A DNA stretch of 64,000 bases from assembly GCA_032988165.1 (NCBI GenBank), contig JANTQF010000193.1, positions 1 to 64,000 on the forward strand. Reading direction: 5' to 3'. A program made the translations under genes and the position numbers. The notes under the pieces are model-generated. The model saw only the letters and a program-made list of their open reading frames with translations, was not told the DNA's origin and searched no databases. Below, piece by piece: positions 21,218-32,812 of this stretch. How positions within the stretch are numbered: the first letter of the stretch is position 1; each line of letters starts with the position of its first letter. This DNA is from Emmonsiellopsis sp. PD_33 (lineage: Eukaryota; Ascomycota; Eurotiomycetes; Onygenales; Ajellomycetaceae).

Positions 21218-23138
21218 TGTGGTTGTTGGGATTTTCGGAAACGAGGGTTGGCGGTATGGGGTGCTTATCTGTAGCGGCTGCTACTGGGACGATAGTAATA
21301 AGCCCACCGTCCGTGGACTGCGCAGTTGGCGGAAATGAACTTTGAGGGTGTCGACGTGGACAGCTTCTGGTTGCATCACCAAAGTCCGGTCGATGTGGCT
21401 TGGAGATTCCAGCTCACGTGATAATGCTGTTTTCTTAGTCAGCCAGAATATTTCAGATCTAGTAGTATGAAACAGTCGCGGGCCAGCCTGGAAATGTCGT
21501 TGCAGGGTGCATTTCCTGGCATATTTTTCGGTTCTGGATTATTCGCCATTCTTCCAGTCTGATTTCTCTCCGGGATTCCACTTGCCGTTGTGCTCATCGG
21601 GTGTCTGGGCTTTAGGGAGTATTTCCTTTGACTTCTAAAACCACATGTAGGTACAAGGCTCAGGGAAGAAGACAGGAGGCATTCTGATTTTTGTTTTTTT
21701 TTGTTTATTTGGGCTACATAGTTAGTATTTGCTCTAGTTAATATTAGTTAACGTTTTGGGGAAGCAAAGGCGTATTACTGCCTTGAGTACTACTAGTTAC
21801 TTCAAGTTCTTTGCCACTGCAAGGAGGAGATTCAACATCGTTACAGCTTGCTTCCCAGTTCTCCAGGTCGGATGGGAAAGGGGTAGGTAGGAGATAGCTC
21901 GGATAAAATCTCGCGGGTTTAAGTTGTTAAAAGATGGCTAGACAAGTTGTTTCTATTTTCTTTTTCCCTTTACGCCGAGATGAAACTGTGAATAAACCTA
22001 AAATAAGCTTATTTGTTGGCGTTCTTTTCTTAGTCTAGCCTGTCCCAGGTAAAGAAAGGGGAAAAAAATAAAAATAAAAATAAAAAACGGGGTCAATCAG
22101 GCAGTCAGTTAATCGTCGGCCTAAAATAAATATATACACTGCCTGCCTTAACTGCTTGTTTTAAGTCTAGGAGCTATATAGGGTAACTAACGTGGGATGG
22201 ATACTCATAATTTTTATAAATACTAGTAAGGACGAGGAATGGAGAAAAGTGTTGCGGTCAAAAACTGCATAATAAGTCTTATATATAGAACATCTGGTTC
22301 GGTCCCATCTTATTTATTTCCTTGCTTTCTAGCCTCCTCGAGTTGCGTTGGGTTTTAATTACTAAACCAAATTGAAGTTCATGCAAAAGGTTGCGTTGTA
22401 TCCATGAGTCCAGCTCACTAAATACATGTTTAGTAAACATATATATATTGAATGCTTCCTATGGGGGACTAGTCCCAGTCATCTGTCTACCTACCATAGC
22501 CCAAGCATGTACCGCCTCCTAATTTTAGATGGGGACTTCGAGGCCTTCTGCGTTTTTTTTTCCTCCCCAGAAGCGATTATGTGGTGTCTGGAGAATCTCT
22601 AATAAGGGGGTAGATAGATATCATGTTGGGATGCAGAAACATACCTCGAGAATCGGGATCCCGGAGGAGCTCATGCAGGTTGAGGTGTTTCTAAAGACCT
22701 ATGCATAAATAGGGGGAGGTGGACTTGCGGACCGAACCATGATCAATGCGTTAGGAGGTGTTCTCCGATAGTTAAATCTCAGAAGCTGAAGACATTGACG
22801 ATAGGCGAAGATAAGTCCGTTAGATCCGAATCCAAGAGAGAATACTACTAGTAATCATCCCGCCGGTAAATACTGGGATGAGTAAATTGACCGTAGAGGT
22901 TGGGGCGGGGTAGACGGGGGGAAACCTGTGGGATTGAGAATGGCTGTGACATTGGTATCGAGCGGAGAAGGCAGACATCCAGTCGAAGATATAAAAGGTA
23001 CCTTCTATCCTGCATAATTGCGGGCTATCATCTTTATACCAGTCCAACAGTCCGAAAAGAACAGCGACACGAGATCCAAACCCCCTTCACTCTACTCTTC
23101 CCCTTGAAGCCTCAGCGCCTAACAGCCCAACCAACACG
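21218..23138. other. 1.9-kb gene-free interval
   Basis: AT-rich between about 21690 and 22480, with a run of AAAAT units near 22068-22085 and a perfect 12-bp palindrome GGGACTAGTCCC near 22467. No long frame. The right end is the promoter of the small secreted protein, with TATAAAAG at 22990-22997. Confidence 0.45.
22990..22997 (+). promoter_or_regulatory. TATA box of the small secreted protein gene
   Basis: TATAAAAG stands 142 nt upstream of the ATG at 23139. A consensus TATA box is uncommon among the housekeeping genes here and fits a regulated, strongly expressed gene. Confidence 0.45.
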
Positions 23139-23327
23139 ATGAAGACTTCCGTCCTTTCCACTATTACCGCCCTGTCCTTCGCTGTCTTCGCCGTTGCGGC
23201 CCCAGCAGCCGTTACCGAACCAAACATGTCAGAAGTCGAAGTCATCAAAATGCTTAAAGCGCGCAATCCGCAGTGTATCCCCTTTTGCCAGTATCCAGGA
23301 GACACTTGTTGTTCTTGCTGCCACTAG
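23139..23327 (+). CDS. Small secreted cysteine-rich protein
   Basis: An intronless frame of 62 residues. Residues 1-20 are a clear signal peptide: MKTS, then a hydrophobic core and an AVAAPA cleavage region. The mature part of about 42 residues ends in a compact Cys-rich motif, CIPFC then CCSCCH, with six cysteines among the last 17 residues. No family was recognised. Such short secreted Cys-rich peptides are common among fungal effector-like and surface proteins; no function is claimed. A TATA box stands in the usual position, which supports a real gene. An alternative reading through a possible intron near the stop was considered but adds nothing conserved. Confidence 0.6.
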   Translation: MKTSVLSTITALSFAVFAVAAPAAVTEPNMSEVEVIKMLKARNPQCIPFCQYPGDTCCSCCH

Positions 23328-25221
23328 TAAGGAGCTGGTATGTGAGCTGAATTGCCAGGATATCAAGGCTTATCTCAAATTTGAGTGGTCTAATGTTGAC
23401 GAGAGGCAGTAATCGAGTCCGACGAGACGTGACGTACAGCCGCGCGAGAAACCACGACTCAATTGGAACTGGAGAATGGGTATAGAAATAGATATCTGCC
23501 GTTGAGAGGATAGGAAATTATGCATTTTGTTGAATGTGACAACTGGTGGTGGGTGTCATAGTTGTTGTCAATGGAATAGTTCAAAATGATATTGGAACAT
23601 TTGAAATTTATTGGTAGAAAGAACAAATTTCAACATTGAGACAAAGAGCTGTTCCACTTAGAAATAAGGAAAATGGTCACATCTGCCCCTTGTATATGGA
23701 TGAACATGCCAATGACCCTGATGAATAGAGTAAGAATTGCTCGAATAGAGTAAGAATTGCTCAAAGTCCATAGCTAGCTAGGAGGGAAGCAATAGTCTTG
23801 TAGTCTGGAGAAATCTTTTGAATTCTGACGCATCTCATCCTTTGTTTGTTGATATGCTCTTGGTCAATATCTGGCTTCTCTTGATCCATCATGCCAGATG
23901 GTTGATTCTGTCCGCATGGTTTCCATCGCAGGAGCCTGATTGGTGACTGGCCTAGTCTCTTGAAAAATAACGCCGAGAAATAACACAGCGCAATATCCTG
24001 GGGGATTAAGCGGGAGGACACAGTGAAAGTATCTGCTTCTAGCCCTTCTTTTGATCATTGATACTAGTATTTCAGGAGCAGGAAGGCGGGCATGTAGTTG
24101 GACGTTTTAAGGTTTGGATATACCAGATGGCTTGGCACGATGGCATAAGCAGGATTTCACGTGGTTCGGGAAAAGGTTCCAAGGCTGAAAACTTTCACAT
24201 CAATTTGGAGTAAGGGTGGGGTTGCTTGTAGGGAATTCTAAGAGGAAGACGTGTTGTATGGACTACAAACCCCACCACCAGCAAATTACATCTTGGATAC
24301 CTGACTACATATCGCTGAGTCGCCGGCCTGGTGGTTGGCGACTACTTCGGGCTCGTAATTTACCAGCGCATACGGCATGGTAAGGCTGAGGTGGGCCAGC
24401 CAGGGCGTATCAGAGTGTATGGTACGGTCACAGGATCTGGCCGCGGCTGGCTGACCAATAGCAGGCGGGCAGCGCAGCCTCCAATGTCCATCGCCGCGAA
24501 GTTCGAACTTCGACCTCAAGTTTGAACATCCACCAGCAGCACCACCAGCTTTGTTCTCTGCCTCCGCAACCAGCCAGCCTTTGTCTCCAGACTCCACATT
24601 GGCCGCACCCGCGTGTGAACAGCGAACACCCTCCTCGCCCGCGCCCGGCTCCCCGTTTCAAATCCTGCAGACTGGCGTGTGCTGGTCGACGCATCTGGAG
24701 GCTCTCCACATACATGCTCCCTGACGCCCACTAGCCTCCCACCGCAGCCCTTGCCGACGTGCGCGATCGCCTCCTGGTGGGTTGACTAACGCCTGGCAGC
24801 CGGGCCCAATCTTCAATCTTCTGCCGTCCCCCCGTGTCTCTGCGCGCTCCTGGCTTCTTTTCTCTGCTTCGCAATTTTCCCGTCTCTCATTACCGCTCCC
24901 CTGCACTGGCAAACTGTCCGCGCCGTTTCTTCGCTTCTTCTCCCCTCTTTGCATTTTTGCTCCCTCCGCAGCCGCTGCGCCCAGGCTCAACGCGTCAGGC
25001 TTTAATTCGTCGCAGAAAGCGCCGTGTGCCAGGTCGTCTCACCCAGCGTCCCGCTAGCAACAACGTTTGCGACATCTCTCTTTTCCCGCCTCCATTTGTT
25101 TCCGGTTTGCGCCTGGTCTCGGATCCCGCAATAGTTACGTGGTGTGAAGCCCGTGTGGTATGTTTGGCTGGCATCCTTTGGTATTCCTCTGCTGCTAGTC
25201 GCAGCGGTCACACATGTCACC
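23328..25221. other. 1.9-kb interval before the TBL1-like gene
   Basis: Contains the 3' flank of the secreted peptide gene, a 20-bp tandem duplication at 23723-23762 and a long GC-richer 5' flank of the next gene (24280-25221). A minus-strand frame at 23761-24021 (86 codons) has some protein-like sequence but no family match or splice support, so it is not called. Confidence 0.4.
23723..23762. repeat. 20-bp perfect tandem duplication
   Basis: The unit GAATAGAGTAAGAATTGCTC occurs twice back to back with no mismatch. It is in non-coding DNA and probably a recent slippage event. Confidence 0.8.
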
Positions 25222-27401
25222 ATGGCATATGCCGGCCTCACATCGCATCATGTCAACTACTTGATTTGGAGGTAAGTTCTGTGTATACCCGCCTGTGGCT
25301 AATAACCACTCACAATGCGATTTTTTCCATGCGACACTTTTGAAGCTAACCCGGTGAAACCAACAGATATCTACAGGAATCCGGTTCGTCTATAGGGTCA
25401 AGCAGGGTTATTTTTTAAGCCTGGGATTTGTCGCTGACCTACCAATTATCTCTATCTAGGTTACGGAGAGGCTGCCTTAATGCTACAGCGCGCTTGGAAC
25501 CAAAAACCCCAGGATTTCCCATTCGCATCATATATTAAACCCCATGCCCTGATAACGTTAATACAGAAGGGTGTTCAGTACTATGACCTTGAACGATCAA
25601 TAGACCAGGCAAGTTACCGCCTACTACTCGCCAGCTATTCCATGGAATGACCCGATTTCTCTCTCTTGACTAGGCGCTTCTAACTGTCCCCGTTTATAGG
25701 CCGGAAACCCAAACCCGTCCCCCCCAGAGTCTTTCTTTGGCCCTGTCGCCAGTGATGTGCGCCCTTCCCGCGAAACAAAAGATCAGCCCGATTTGACAGA
25801 TGGGGCCCTTGTCACAAACCCTCCCCCATCGCTCTCCAAGTCGCCAGTACAACCAACGATAGATGGCGTGGTCAACGGCCATAAGGATGGGACTCCCACT
25901 CCCTTGTCAGGCAAGGGCCGCAAGTCAACGAGTGTCAAGGATGGCGATGCGAATGTGAAGCCTGATGAAACCCTCATGGATATTGATCAGCAAGAGAGCG
26001 CCCAGGAACACCCATCAGAATCATCGCCGGTTGAACACGTGGTAGATGCTGACGGCGATATTGGCATGCGGGAACAAGAGAGGGAACCATCGCCACCAAT
26101 TTTCACGTTGACCGTTGGCCAAAGCACCGGAGTTCAAATTACTCCGTCGAAAGCGGCCGACCTGGGCCCAGATACTATTCTGCTCGATGTAGATAGTGAC
26201 AGCCATATAACACAAACTCTATGGAGACCGGATGATCCCACGGTCGTAGCTGCAGCAGGCGACATTTTCTGCGGCATATGGAAGCTCTCGAGCTCCCGCT
26301 CCTCCAGTGGACCGGCTTACGAGCCTGTGGCCGAAATCAAACCGGACCAAACATCTGTCACCGCCTTGGGTTGGGATTCATCTGGCAAGGTGCTGGCTGT
26401 GGCTACTTATAGCGAGTCGATGAATGGTTCTGTCACACTGTATAGCAAGGAAGGAGCTGTATTAGATACGCTTCCGGATCTACCAAGGATGGTATCTGGA
26501 ATACACTGGGCGCCTCACAATCTCCAGGTCTTGGTAGTTTTGTCCGACGGCGAACAGTCTGAACTGACTTTATGGGACCCATCCCTCCGGTCAGATGAAC
26601 TATCGCCTCCAAAGTCTGTGGATGGACCAATCCATGGCGTTTCCTGGTGTGGCGATGATGTGGTGTATGCTTGTGGGGATGGAACTGTCTATGAGTACCA
26701 TGCGAATAACGACATCCAGGCTGCTAAAACGTTTACTTCATCTGACGGCCGGGAGCCTTGGACTTTTATCACCACGACCACCACGAGTTCGGGCTCACCA
26801 GTAGCTATCGCCGCATCTAGTTCGACGACGAATATTTGGATCCCCACTCATGGTATTACCGCTAGTTCCGTTCATCATGGCGACATCACTGCACTTAAAC
26901 TTCGACCACAGCAAAAGGGGTCAGCCTTATTATTTGCGACCTCTTCTATGGACGATACGGTGAAAATTTGGAGCTTGGACCTCGAGTCCAAGGAAATACA
27001 CTGCATCCACCGTCTGTACATGGGGCCCTCATTTCCCGCCTTATCTTCCAGCTTCTCACCCGACGGCTATGCTATCGCAGCGGCATCACATGATAGACTT
27101 TTGATTTGGAACGTAGAACGGGGAGGAGTTCCAATGGCAAAATGGATCGCCCCCAACAGCGATGTGAAAAACGATTCGGATCAGGATGGATTAAATACAA
27201 TGAATAGTCTCGAAGATGCTTCATTTGATCGCTCGTTGAGTTGGGATAGTGATGGAAAGAAGCTTGCTTTAGCATTTGGGAAACAGGTATGTCCTCTCGA
27301 GACTCAGTTTGGTTTGATGATTTCTTTTCTTCACCCATTACTTTACAGCCCTGTATACTGACTGGTTCGCAAAGATGGCTATCGTCAATCTCCAGCGATG
27401 A
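25222..27401 (+). CDS. LisH/WD40 protein, TBL1/Sif2 type (histone deacetylase complex subunit)
   Basis: Five exons, 25222-25271, 25367-25383, 25460-25608, 25700-27286 and 27375-27401, give 609 residues. The N-terminus (HHVNYLIWRYLQESGYGEAALML) is a LisH motif, followed by the helix-rich region seen in TBL1 and yeast Sif2. A disordered acidic linker leads to WD40 repeats from about residue 170 to the end, with clear repeats such as SALLFATSSMDDTVKIWSLD and YAIAAASHDRLLIWNVE. Exon 2 is a 17-nt microexon inside the LisH motif. Intron 3 has a GC donor (CAG|GCAAGT). The last exon adds only MAIVNLQR. TBL1/Sif2 proteins scaffold SET3C/NCoR-type deacetylase complexes in the nucleus. The sequence is divergent in the middle repeats. 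Confidence 0.85.
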
Positions 27402-27792
27402 TATCCCAATCGACATAGCAAACTCTCAGCCTCCCGGGGGACATCTAATGTCACACTTATCGTATCCTCTATTCCTGATCAATTCATCCACATCTCCATT
27501 TCCTCTCGATCCAGAGACTGTATTCTTCAATGCCTCTGGGACGACATAAATTATGGCGTTTCTCCTAATGAGATCCTTCGAATAATCGATTCCGGATGCA
27601 ACTATCTCTGACGGAGACCAGCTACCATTACCAGGAATTGCAGTGGACGGAAATTGGCCGATTTTGCGCACCAACCCGACTTATGCCATGCCCTCCTACG
27701 AGTTGCCAACTAGCCCTCCTCCCATCCAGTCGGTCAAATGACAACCATACCGGGCCATATCAATCTTGGCAAAGCGGACGTTGCTTGTGAAC
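27402..27792. other. Convergent 3' spacer
   Basis: Between the stops of the TBL1-like gene and the coiled-coil gene. Short frames only; no feature seen. Confidence 0.5.
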
Positions 27793-29017
27793 TCATGGAA
27801 TCGACCCTTTATTCTGTCTTGTCGCTTCTCTCTGCTTTCTCAATTTTGCCCGGATTCTGAAGCCTTCCTCCACGTCGTTCCAACCCCGCAACCACGCGCC
27901 GATCCCATCTATCAAGGTGTCATTACCCTCCTCACCGTCGACAGCGCCATGCCTCCTCATCTGATCCCACTCCCATCCATAATCTGACGTTCGATCATCG
28001 CACGAGTCATCAATCCCCTGCCGCCGTTTCCAACGTGATATCCAGCTTTCCAGCCCTCGGACGGTCCCCTTTAATCCTTCCATTTCGATTGTGTTTTCGA
28101 TCTTCTCCGCGCGCCTATTTTTTGTGAAATGCATATACGATCAGTTCTATGACCCCTTCAGTAGCGTCGATACTACGTTTGGATAGCTCCAGATTCTTTT
28201 GGAGATAATGTCCTTGGAAAAAGGATAAAAATAGTGGGGGCGGTTTAGGAGCGGCATGGGTGGCTTACAGTTCCTGTATCTCATCCTCCAGCTGCAAGAT
28301 GCGCTGTGCGAGTTTTTCACATTTTATGGTGAATACGGCGTTAAGATGGAGAGATTCAGCGCGTCGCTGTTCGAGGCGGGTGGTTACGACGTTTAGATCC
28401 CCCATCAAGGTGTTTAATTGGCTATGGACATCGGTCGGCCCCCTATATTTTGGGGGGGTTGTTTCCGGCCGATGGATGATGGCTGGTAGAGGGGGTATAG
28501 GTTTGGCGCACTCCTCGTCCTCCATTATGATGGTCGACTCATTGCCCATCTCCCCGCCGTGGGGATCCAGCAGCGCCTCTATTCCATCTAGATACTGCTG
28601 AATAACCATAGATTTCTGCCGCGAGAGCTCTGGGCTGGCAGCAGCGCTATTCTTTCCTTTATCGGAACCGTTTTCGGACAATCGAACGAGGCGCGCTAGA
28701 CGTTGTGTTATCGAGGGTACATCTTTTGTCGTTGTCGTTGTCGTCGTTGTTTCTTCTGGCGTTTTGGTAATCACTGTTTCGGAAGCACTGTCCATGTCGA
28801 TTGCGGAGTCGGTGAAGGACTGGTTCATGGGGGATTCTGTGTTGGTGGCCATGGTCATGGCCATTGCGGCCAACGGCGATATAGACCTTATCGCCGTTGC
28901 CATTGCATTGTTTTGTTGTTGTTGTCGTTGGCGTTGACGCGGAGTATGTGTGGCTGTATTGGAGTCTTGGACTGGGTCTTCTTTTTCTGTTTTGGTGGGC
29001 GTCTGCATACTTGTCAT
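27793..29017 (-). CDS. Unrecognised coiled-coil protein
   Basis: Two exons, 29017-28269 and 28114-27793, joined by a GTAAGC...TAG intron in phase, give 356 residues. The N-terminal 95 residues are low complexity (Gln, Thr and Met/Ala rich). A predicted helical region follows, with SITQRLARLVRLSENG and the acidic DGIEALLDPHGGEMGNES. From about 190 to 300 heptad-like Leu/Ile spacing suggests a coiled coil that continues across the splice (KLAQRILQLEDEIQEL then RAEKIENTIEMEGLKG). The tail is charged with several Trp. I do not recognise a family. Continuity of the coiled coil over the intron is the main evidence for the model. It is divergent from anthranilate synthase. Confidence 0.65.
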
Positions 29018-29796
29018 ACTTTCATTTGTGATTTGTTTTTTTTTGTTTTTTTATTTATCTTTGTTGTTGTGGCAATGTGTAATTGTAAATAGGTATTTTG
29101 CGATGATTCCTTGGAAAATAGGGTTGGATGCATTTACATCCATTTATTCACAGTATGAGCAGCGAGGAATGGAAAAAGGAAAAACAAATCCTCATCAGTG
29201 CAAAAAAAAAAAGGAAGAAAAAAGACAAGCCATGTGACAGATGTCTATTTCATCATCAAGCAAGGATAATTTATTTATTTATTTAGCCCTGCCATAAACT
29301 CCAAAAAAAAAAAGTTGGTCTGTTACATCCAATCCTCCGAATAATATGTGGCTGGTGATCCTAGTGACGCGGCCTTGGCGCGTCCCGTTAGCCAATCAGC
29401 GCTCAGAATCTGCCGCACTTTTGACTTTTTCATGTCTGCATCGCGCTTGACTGTTTCTGGCTAGTTGCGGGGTTTCCGCGCTAGAGCTAATTGGATATAG
29501 CGCCGGTGACATAAGCAGGCTAAAATTCAATGCCAAGACTTGATGGTGATTGGCTGGAATGTTTCGTTATGCGGCAGATCTCACCCGGAGTAGAGTCATC
29601 TTTCACGAACAACTGATCTGCCCGACGTTGTTTACCCTGCCCGCCATTAATCAGATAGATACCCCGAACTCGCCTAGTTCTTCATACGCAAGGCTTTATT
29701 TTTCAATTGAACTTATCGACTTTCAAAAAGACAAAACGTTCATCGGGCGCGGGCGTTGCAACAACCCCCACCATCACCCTCCACCCACCACCCACG
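29018..29796. promoter_or_regulatory. Divergent promoter region with two CCAAT (HAP) boxes
   Basis: CCAATCA at 29392-29398 and its reverse, TGATTGG, at 29547-29553 match the consensus of the CCAAT-binding HAP complex. The region also has an ATTT repeat near 29267-29285 and poly-A tracts. A perfect Gcn4 box was looked for and not found; only partial TGACT matches are present. Confidence 0.4.
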
Positions 29797-31734
29797 ATGC
29801 CGCCCCGAGTACGTCAGTCTCAAAAGCTGCATTTCGCTTCTCCCTATCTATCTACTTTGCCTTATTTGTACAAAAAAAAAGTGCTGGAACTAATCTATGG
29901 GCGAACATGCAGGCCATCGTCCAACCCACGCTAGAAGTCGTCCGAGATGTCCTGTCGCAATCGAAGGGGTCACCGCACCCGCCGAACCTCGTGCCGATGA
30001 CCGCTTCGGTGCCCGCGGATTTGCTCACGCCTACGGTGGCGTATTTGAAGATTGCGGCGAAGTGAGTTTTTATTTTGTTTTGTTTCGTTGGTTGGGTTTG
30101 GTGTGGATGGATGGTATGGTGTGTTGTGGTGTGTCTTTGTCTGATGGAGCGGGCAAGTGTGCTACGATGGAGGGAGAGAGGGAGGGCTTCTTTTAGTATT
30201 TGAATGGTGGATGGATGCTAACGTGGATGGGATTGTCTGACAGGTCGAAATTATCCTTCCTATACGAAAGCGCTGCTACGACTGAGACGATTGGGAGATA
30301 TAGTTTTGTGGGGGCCGGTACGTTACCTTTTTTTTTTTCTTTGCGGACTTCTGTAGCGGAATATTTCCTTTCCTCTTCTCAAATGACAACTAACGGAGTA
30401 CCATTTCCTGTCGGACCATAGATCCAAAGAAAGTCCTCAAAACCGGCCCCGGCCATGGCCCCGCCTGCGACCCCCTCCCCGCTCTCGAGGAGGAACTTTC
30501 ACAATTCCGCGTCGCATCGGTCCCCGGACTAACCCTCCCTCCTATGGCTGGTGGCGCAATTGGCTATGTTGGTTATGACTGCGTGCGATATTTCGAGCCG
30601 AAAACCGCGCGGCCGATGAAGGACATTCTACAGGTGCCCGAGTCGTTGTTTATGCTGTTCGACACCATTATTGCCTTCGACCATTTCTTCCAGGTCGTCA
30701 AGATCATTACATATTTGCATATCCCGGAAAACGAAAACGAGCTGGAGGCGGAATATCAAAAGGCGCAGGAACTGATCCAGCGAACGATCAATGTCCTGCT
30801 AGACCCCCATGTCCCTCTGCCGGAGCAGAGCCCCATCACCCAGGGCCACGAATACACCTCCAACATAGGGCAAGCCGGCTACGAGGGCCACGTAACACGG
30901 CTAAAGGAACATATCGTCAAGGGCGACATATTCCAATGCGTCCCCTCGCAACGTCTCGCGCGCCCCACCTCCCTCCACCCCTTCAACCTCTTCCGCCACC
31001 TCCGCACCGTCAATCCATCGCCTTACCTCTTCTACATCGACTGTGCCGACTTCCAGCTCGTCGGCGCCAGCCCAGAACTCCTCGTCAAACAGGAAAACAG
31101 ACGCATAATCACCCACCCCATCGCGGGAACCGTCAAGCGGGGCAAGTCCCCCGAAGAAGACGCCGTGCTCGCCGCGGAGCTAAGCAGCAGTCTAAAGGAT
31201 CGCGCGGAGCATGTCATGTTGGTTGATCTGGCGCGCAACGATGTTAACCGCGTCTGCGACCCGGCCACCACACAGGTCGACCGATTGATGGTGGTGGAGA
31301 AGTTCTCCCATGTCCAGCATCTCGTCTCGCAGGTCTCTGGCGTGTTGAGGCCGGATAAGACGCGCTTCGACGGGTTCAGGTCTATCTTCCCTGCGGGCAC
31401 TGTCAGCGGTGCGCCCAAGGTGCGAGCCATGGAGCTGATTGCCGAGCTGGAGGGTGAGAAGCGGGGTGTCTACGCTGGCGCGGTGGGATACTTTGGCTAC
31501 AATCATTCTAGCATTGATGGGCGGGAGATTGTGGATGGGGCGATGGATACGTGCATTGCGCTGCGGACTATGATGGTTAAGGATGGGGTGGCGTATTTGC
31601 AGGCGGGAGGGGGCATTGTGTTTGATTCAGATCCGTATGATGAGTATGTTGAGACGCTGAATAAGTTGGGGGCGAATATTCAGTGTATTAAGAGTGCAGA
31701 GGAGAGGTATTTGGCGTTGCAGGCTGATGCTTGA
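29797..31734 (+). CDS. TRP2: Anthranilate synthase component I
   Basis: Exons 29797-29808, 29913-30061, 30244-30317 and 30422-31734 give 515 residues. The enzyme converts chorismate and an ammonia source to anthranilate, the first step of tryptophan synthesis, with the glutaminase supplied by the separate TRP3 protein. Motifs include SFLYESA near the N-terminus (feedback-site region), GGAIGYVGYDCVRYFE, KGDIFQCVPSQRL, GASPELLV, HPIAGTVKRG, LVDLARND, FPAGTVSGAPKVRAMELI, and YLQAGGGIVFDSDP at the end. The start is uncertain: exon 1 may be a 12-nt piece spliced by GTACGT...CAG, or translation may begin at ATG 29907 with no first intron. Both keep the frame. Length is normal. No presequence is expected. 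Confidence 0.93.
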
Positions 31735-32812
31735 GACTCTATGGTAGCGTGTGTTTTGATTTTACAGTTGGCCTCGTCTTTCTTTCTCGGTTTGCTTTTG
31801 AATTTATATTTATAAAAAGATATGAGTCGTGATGTGATAAAGAATAATAGACAGAGATACACAGTAAATGCGCCCCTGGCCTGGCCGCAGTTCCGAGATA
31901 TTTGGTTGTATACGAGTCGCACAGGGGTGGGCTATGACGTATGGCAAATCACAGGATCGCTTTGTCATGAATAATAGCAATGCCCCGTCCAAGTCTGCCA
32001 TACGCCCGCATACGAGACGAGGCAAAACAACCCTCCAGCCTGGCACCATCCCTCCTTTGTTCACTGTCAGCAGTCGCCGATGCGTATTTGATATTGAAAT
32101 GCTGACTCAGCCGCCCACAGCCGCGAACACGTGGTCTGGGCTTGGCACTAGTCGCCACTTGCCCGCTGCCGCTAAGCCGTTTCGGGCTGCGGCGGCTCTT
32201 GGCGCTTCGTCGTCACCCAGAGCAGGTCGGGCCAGCATCATCTTCCTCCAACGACATCCTCCTCCACCACCCGTTCTCCCTTGCTGCCCGACGCCGCATC
32301 CCAGCTCACCAGTACATTCTTCACCCTCCGCTCCTCTGCTACCACCCCGTTTTGCTCTGGGATCGAGGTGTCGTTGACTCTCACCACGCCCCGTCGCCTA
32401 ACTAGTTCAACTCCTGATTCCCCCTCCCTCGCGTGTCCCGGAAATTAACCCTTGGGCGACCCAGCCTACCCGCCCCCGCCGGCCTCCTACGCATTCGCCA
32501 TTCTCCGTCTTCCCTCCATGCGATCCTAGTTCCGCCACAGAAACCACCACCCACCTATCCCGGCGCCTCGCTTCGGATAATTCCTTCCAAAAAACCCGGG
32601 AGACGGATCTGCCCTGCGCTTCGTGACCAGATCTGAGATAAGAGCTAGATAGGGTGTCAACCGACTCTGACGAGGGCAGGCATTACAGCTGAATTGAGAG
32701 AGAATCCAGCCAGCTCGAGGTGTTGTTAGGTGATAAGAGATACAAAAGAGCTTGAACTAGCGGGCTTTTTTTTTACTTTCTTGATTTGAGTGATACATAA
32801 AAAGTCGCGGCA
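31735..32812. other. Intergenic region and 5' flank of the epsin gene
   Basis: C-rich, low-complexity non-coding DNA. TGACTCA stands at 32103-32109 about 700 bp before the epsin ATG, with no clear link to that gene. No frame has coding character. Confidence 0.45.

Noticed and set aside
22098..22146. Possible inverted repeat CAGGCAGT / ACTGCCTG
   Set aside because: Only 8 bp arms with a loop of over 30 nt and nothing around them suggesting an element.
22467..22478. Perfect palindrome GGGACTAGTCCC
   Set aside because: Short palindromes of this size occur by chance and no gene is near.
23761..24021. Minus-strand frame of 86 codons with protein-like tail
   Set aside because: No family, no splice partners and an overlapping alternative frame; not enough for a gene call.
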